Positions 60,727 through 64,000 of a DNA stretch of 64,000 bases are shown piece by piece (the first letter of the stretch is position 1; the number at the start of each line of letters is the position of its first letter). The notes under the pieces were generated by a model. The model saw nothing but the letters and a program-made list of their open reading frames with translations, made no database searches and had not been told where the DNA came from. Position numbers and translations under genes: made by a program. Source of the DNA: Cupriavidus sp. BIS7. GTDB taxonomy: Bacteria; Pseudomonadota; Gammaproteobacteria; Burkholderiales; Burkholderiaceae. The stretch lies in contig NZ_ALOU01000021.1 in assembly GCF_000292345.1 (NCBI RefSeq), positions 1 through 64,000 of the forward strand, read 5' to 3'.

Positions 60727-63700
60727 TCAGGTTTCGGCGCCTTCGCAGATTTCCAGGAACGCCTCGATCGGCATGGGCCGGCCTATCGCGTAGCCCTGTG
60801 CGTAGTCCACCCCGATCGCGCGCAGCGCCTGCAGCGTGGATTCGTCCTCGACCCATTCGGCCACGGTCCGCACGCCGAGCCGGTGGCCGATGTCGTTGAT
60901 CGAACTGACGATCTCGCGATCCACCACGTTGACGGCCAGGTTGCGGATAAAGCTGCCGTCGATCTTCAGGTAATCGACCGGGAACTGCTTCAGGTACGAA
61001 AACGACGACAGGCCCGAACCGAAGTCGTCCAGCGCCACCGTGCAGCCCGCGCGGCGCATCTCGGCCACCAGGCGGCTGGCGGCCGTCATGTTGTTGATCA
61101 GCGCGGTTTCGGTGATTTCCAGCAGGATCCGCTCCGCAGGCAGCACGGAGTCTTCCAGTACGGTGTGCAGGAACGGCAGCAGGAACGGCTCGCCAAGCGA
61201 ATTGGCCGACAGGTTGATCGCCACCGACAGATCCGGCACGCGCGCCAGCCGTTCGCCGTATTGCTGGAGCACGTTGCGGATCACCCAGCGGTCGATGTGG
61301 CCCATCAGGTCATAGCGCTCGGCCGCCGGGATGAAGGCGCCGGGCATGATCAGCGTGCCCAGCTCGTCCACCATGCGCACGAGGATTTCCACATGGCGCA
61401 CGTTTTCGACTTCGGGATGCAGCGGGTGGATTTCCTGCACGTACAGCCGGAAGCGGTTGGCTTCCAGGGCCGAGTGGATGCCCGCGGCAACTTCGAGTTC
61501 GCGGTGGTGGCGGCGCGCATCGCTTTCGTCTCGTCGATAGACCGACACGCGGTTGCGGCCGGCTGCCTTGGCCGCGTAGCAGGCCACGTCGGCGCGGCTC
61601 ATCAGTTCGCCCATCGGCGGCGCGTCGGCGTCGATCGCGGCGATGCCGATGCTTGCGCCCACATCGTAGACACGGCCATTCCACGGGAAGCGGCGCTCGC
61701 GGATCGCGTCGATGGCCTTCTGGCAGACCTGCTCGGCGTGGTCGATGCTGCAGTCCTTGAGCAGCAGCGCAAATTCGTCGCCGCCCAGCCGCGCCAGCAG
61801 GTCGTCGGGGCGCACGTGGTGGCGGATCACGTGGCCGAGTTCGCGCAGCAGCACGTCGCCGGCGCCGTGGCCGGCCGTATCGTTGACGATCTTGAAGCGG
61901 TCCAGGTCGATAAAGCACAGCGCGGCGTGATGGCCGTGCAGCCGCGCTTGCTCGCAGGCTTCGCGCAGGCGCTTCTCGAACCACGCACGGTTCGGCAGGC
62001 CGGTCAGCGCGTCATGGGTGGCCGAGTGGGCCAGTTCGCGCTGCAGCGCGCGCGCCGTGGTGATGTCCTGGAACACCAGCACCGCGCCCAGCACGCCGCC
62101 ATCGTTGGTCAGCACCGGCGCGGCGGAGTCCTGCACGTCGTGCCGTTCGCCGGTCAGGCTCTGCAGCACCGCCCCTTCCTGCAGGTAGGCGGGGCGCAGC
62201 GTTTCCAGGCATTGCTCGACCGGGCTGGGGATCGTGAGGCCGGTGATTTCGTCGACGATGCTGAAGACCTGGTCGAGAGGCTGGCCCATCGCCGCGTCCA
62301 TGCTCCAGCCTGTGAGTTGCTCGGCGATCGGGTTCATGAACGTGACGCGCATGACGCGATCGGTACAGATCACGGCGTCGCCAATCGAGCGCAGCGTGAT
62401 CTGCAGCCGCTCCTTCTCCTCGAACAATGCCCGGGTCAGCGTGCGCTGTTCGGTGATGTCCCAGTTCGTGCCAACCAGCGCGCGGGTGCCGCCATCTTCC
62501 TGGTGCGAGATGGTTGCCATGGCGCGCACATGCCGGACCTCGCCGGTGGGCCGCATGATGCGGTATTCGGTGTCGAACCGCCGGGCGCCGCGTATTGCCT
62601 GCCGCATCTCGGAGCTGACGCGGCTGACGTCCTCCGGATGGACCATCGCAATCCACTGGGCCAGCGTCGGCGGGCCCAGTTCGGTGGACGTGCCGTGCAA
62701 CGCGTGCATGCGCGCATCCCAGGTGATGGTCGCCGTCGTGAAATCCCACTCCCAGATGCCCACGCCCCCGGCTTCGACGGCAAGCTGCGTGCGGCGGGTC
62801 AGCGCCTCCAGTTGTTCCTGGGCCAGCTTGCGCGTGTGGATATCCTCGACCTGCACGATGAAGTGGTCGGGCTGGCCCGTGTGCTCGTCGCGCACCAGCG
62901 AGACCGCCAGCAGCGCCCACAGGTAGTGTCCCTGCTTGTGCCGATAGCGCTTTTCCAGCCGGTACGAGTCGATCTCGCCAGCCAACAGGCGATCAAGCAG
63001 GCTCAGGTCGGCGGCGAGGTCGTCCGGGTGGGTAATGTCGTGGAACGGCAAGTCGCGCAGTTCCTCGGCGCTGTAGCCCAGCAGGTCCACCATCGCGTGG
63101 TTGACCAGTTGCCAGCGGCCATCGAGCCCGACCAGCGCCATGCCGATTGCCGAATGCTCCAGCGCCTGGCGGAAGCGCCGTTCGCTGCTGCGCAGTTCGA
63201 TTCGGCCAGTGCGGTTCTGCTCGGTCATGAAAGCAATGCAGACCGGGAACACCATGATCAGCGCGCCTGACAGTGGCGCCTCACGCGAGGCGAGGAACTG
63301 CAACCCGCCAAGATGGGCGATCGCCTCCGCGGACAACGCGGACACCAGCGTCAGCAGCGCCGTGGCAAACGGATTGCTGGCCAGCGCCACGATGACCAGC
63401 GGCAGCGACATCACGACGAACGGCTCGTGGCCAGCCAGGATCGCGCCCGCACCAATCCCCATGCAGAGCGCGAACAGTGCCGTCAGGCGGATCAGCATGG
63501 GACGCCGCAGCGTGGCATGCACACGCTCGCGCGAGATCGAAACCATCAGCGGCAGCAGCATCACAATGCCGATGGCACCGGCATTCCACCAGTTCCACCA
63601 GACACGCGGAAACTGGGTGCCGTATGTGGCGGACAGCACCGTGGCGCCAAGCACGCCGCTGATGGCCGGCCCAACCGTGGCCGCCACGCCGAGCGTCAGG

Positions 63701-64000
63701 GCGAACGTGGCCAGCGTCCCGACGCGCGCAAGCGCACCGTGGGCGGCCATCAGCCGCAGCAGCATGGCCGTGCAGCCGATCTCAAGCAGGTTCGCACCGG
63801 CCAGCAGCAGTGACACAACGATGGGGTGGCCCGCCAGCAAATTGGCGGCGATATCGGCCGCCAGCATCGCCGCCAGCAGCAACGGCGCTTCGCGCCGCGG
63901 GCGGTGCAGCAGAAGACCCAGCCCGAACGCGTTGGCCATCCACAACGCCGCGCCGGTTCCCGGCATGCGTCCCATCCAGATGCCTGCCACGGCCAGCGCG
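60727..64000 (-). CDS. MASE1-PAS-GGDEF-EAL cyclic-di-GMP protein (partial at the right edge)
   Basis: At least 1090 residues; the frame is open through the window edge, so the N-terminus is missing. In order: a MASE1-like multi-helix membrane sensor (ends near 63250), three PAS domains (including 'LVGLDGRWQLVNHAMVDLLG' and a later VICTDRVMRVTFMNP), a GGDEF domain with intact RLGGDEF near 61780 and an EAL domain. The first EAL motif is EIL with its catalytic Glu kept, and NLSANSL, EITETAL, DDFGSGLSSFSYL and QGYAIGRP are present, so phosphodiesterase activity is plausible in addition to cyclase activity. It probably adjusts c-di-GMP in response to several signals. A near-complete gene would extend by an estimated 20-50 residues. 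Confidence 0.88.
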   Translation of the reverse strand, partial: ALAVAGIWMGRMPGTGAALWMANAFGLGLLLHRPRREAPLLLAAMLAADIAANLLAGHPIVVSLLLAGANLLEIGCTAMLLRLMAAHGALARVGTLATFALTLGVAATVGPAISGVLGATVLSATYGTQFPRVWWNWWNAGAIGIVMLLPLMVSISRERVHATLRRPMLIRLTALFALCMGIGAGAILAGHEPFVVMSLPLVIVALASNPFATALLTLVSALSAEAIAHLGGLQFLASREAPLSGALIMVFPVCIAFMTEQNRTGRIELRSSERRFRQALEHSAIGMALVGLDGRWQLVNHAMVDLLGYSAEELRDLPFHDITHPDDLAADLSLLDRLLAGEIDSYRLEKRYRHKQGHYLWALLAVSLVRDEHTGQPDHFIVQVEDIHTRKLAQEQLEALTRRTQLAVEAGGVGIWEWDFTTATITWDARMHALHGTSTELGPPTLAQWIAMVHPEDVSRVSSEMRQAIRGARRFDTEYRIMRPTGEVRHVRAMATISHQEDGGTRALVGTNWDITEQRTLTRALFEEKERLQITLRSIGDAVICTDRVMRVTFMNPIAEQLTGWSMDAAMGQPLDQVFSIVDEITGLTIPSPVEQCLETLRPAYLQEGAVLQSLTGERHDVQDSAAPVLTNDGGVLGAVLVFQDITTARALQRELAHSATHDALTGLPNRAWFEKRLREACEQARLHGHHAALCFIDLDRFKIVNDTAGHGAGDVLLRELGHVIRHHVRPDDLLARLGGDEFALLLKDCSIDHAEQVCQKAIDAIRERRFPWNGRVYDVGASIGIAAIDADAPPMGELMSRADVACYAAKAAGRNRVSVYRRDESDARRHHRELEVAAGIHSALEANRFRLYVQEIHPLHPEVENVRHVEILVRMVDELGTLIMPGAFIPAAERYDLMGHIDRWVIRNVLQQYGERLARVPDLSVAINLSANSLGEPFLLPFLHTVLEDSVLPAERILLEITETALINNMTAASRLVAEMRRAGCTVALDDFGSGLSSFSYLKQFPVDYLKIDGSFIRNLAVNVVDREIVSSINDIGHRLGVRTVAEWVEDESTLQALRAIGVDYAQGYAIGRPMPIEAFLEICEGAET

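Noticed and set aside
60577..63270. 897-residue plus-strand frame over the GGDEF-EAL gene
   Set aside because: No start or motif support; the opposite strand has intact PAS, GGDEF and EAL domains.

Overview
The window is GC-rich DNA from a beta-proteobacterium, most likely a Burkholderiaceae member of the Cupriavidus/Ralstonia type. The reasons are the fdsR-fdsGBACD formate dehydrogenase locus next to modABC, a PHA-synthase-like DUF3141 protein grouped with Pta, AckA and FabI, a D-3-hydroxybutyrate gene pair, and the split two-gene PqiA arrangement. No rRNA, tRNA, CRISPR array, complete insertion sequence or prophage was seen. The genus is inferred from gene content, not from a marker gene.

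Layout. 1-970: an edge fragment, then a RelE-type toxin with its XRE antitoxin and a perfect operator. 1.0-7.6 kb: an oxidative cluster of two paralogous TetR regulators, an MFS carrier, a ferritin-fold diiron oxygenase, a flavin/[2Fe-2S] reductase and a zinc alcohol dehydrogenase, with a strong inverted repeat in its divergent promoter region. 7.6-11.6 kb: gntP-hbdH facing a sigma-54 activator gene, with a near-consensus -24/-12 promoter. 11.6-15 kb: a decayed CorA/ZntB gene, polyphosphate kinase 2 and a secreted metallopeptidase. 15-22.4 kb: fdsR and fdsGBACD. 22.4-30 kb: an orphan GT51 domain, a tyrosine phosphatase, ackA-pta, the DUF3141 PHA-synthase-like protein, fabI and a tiny RRM protein. 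30-34 kb: modE, argO and modABC with a ModE-like box; molybdate uptake plausibly serves the molybdenum enzyme FdsA.

34-37 kb: a periplasmic 2',3'-cyclic nucleotide phosphodiesterase and a Sel1-repeat protein. 37-43.6 kb: a chaperone-usher fimbrial operon whose adhesin gene was tandemly duplicated together with the tail of the usher gene; the pilin domains of the two adhesins are almost identical while their N-terminal domains differ. 43.7-50.3 kb: a nucleoside deoxyribosyltransferase-like gene, then AI-2E-pqiA-pqiA-pqiB-pqiC and an HPP-CBS membrane protein. 50.4-54.5 kb: a ClC channel divergent from HPP-CBS across a perfect palindrome, then an amidinotransferase-fold hydrolase with an ornithine cyclodeaminase. 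54.5-64 kb: an excisionase-type HTH regulator with an upstream repeat array, dctA with dctBD and a sigma-54 promoter, and a MASE1-PAS-GGDEF-EAL protein that runs off the right edge.

The best candidates for something new are the diiron oxygenase cluster, the duplicated two-domain adhesin with its usher-tail scar and pilin-domain homogenisation, and the HTH gene facing a 12-14 bp repeat array. Family assignments come from motifs and general similarity read by eye; no database search was run.
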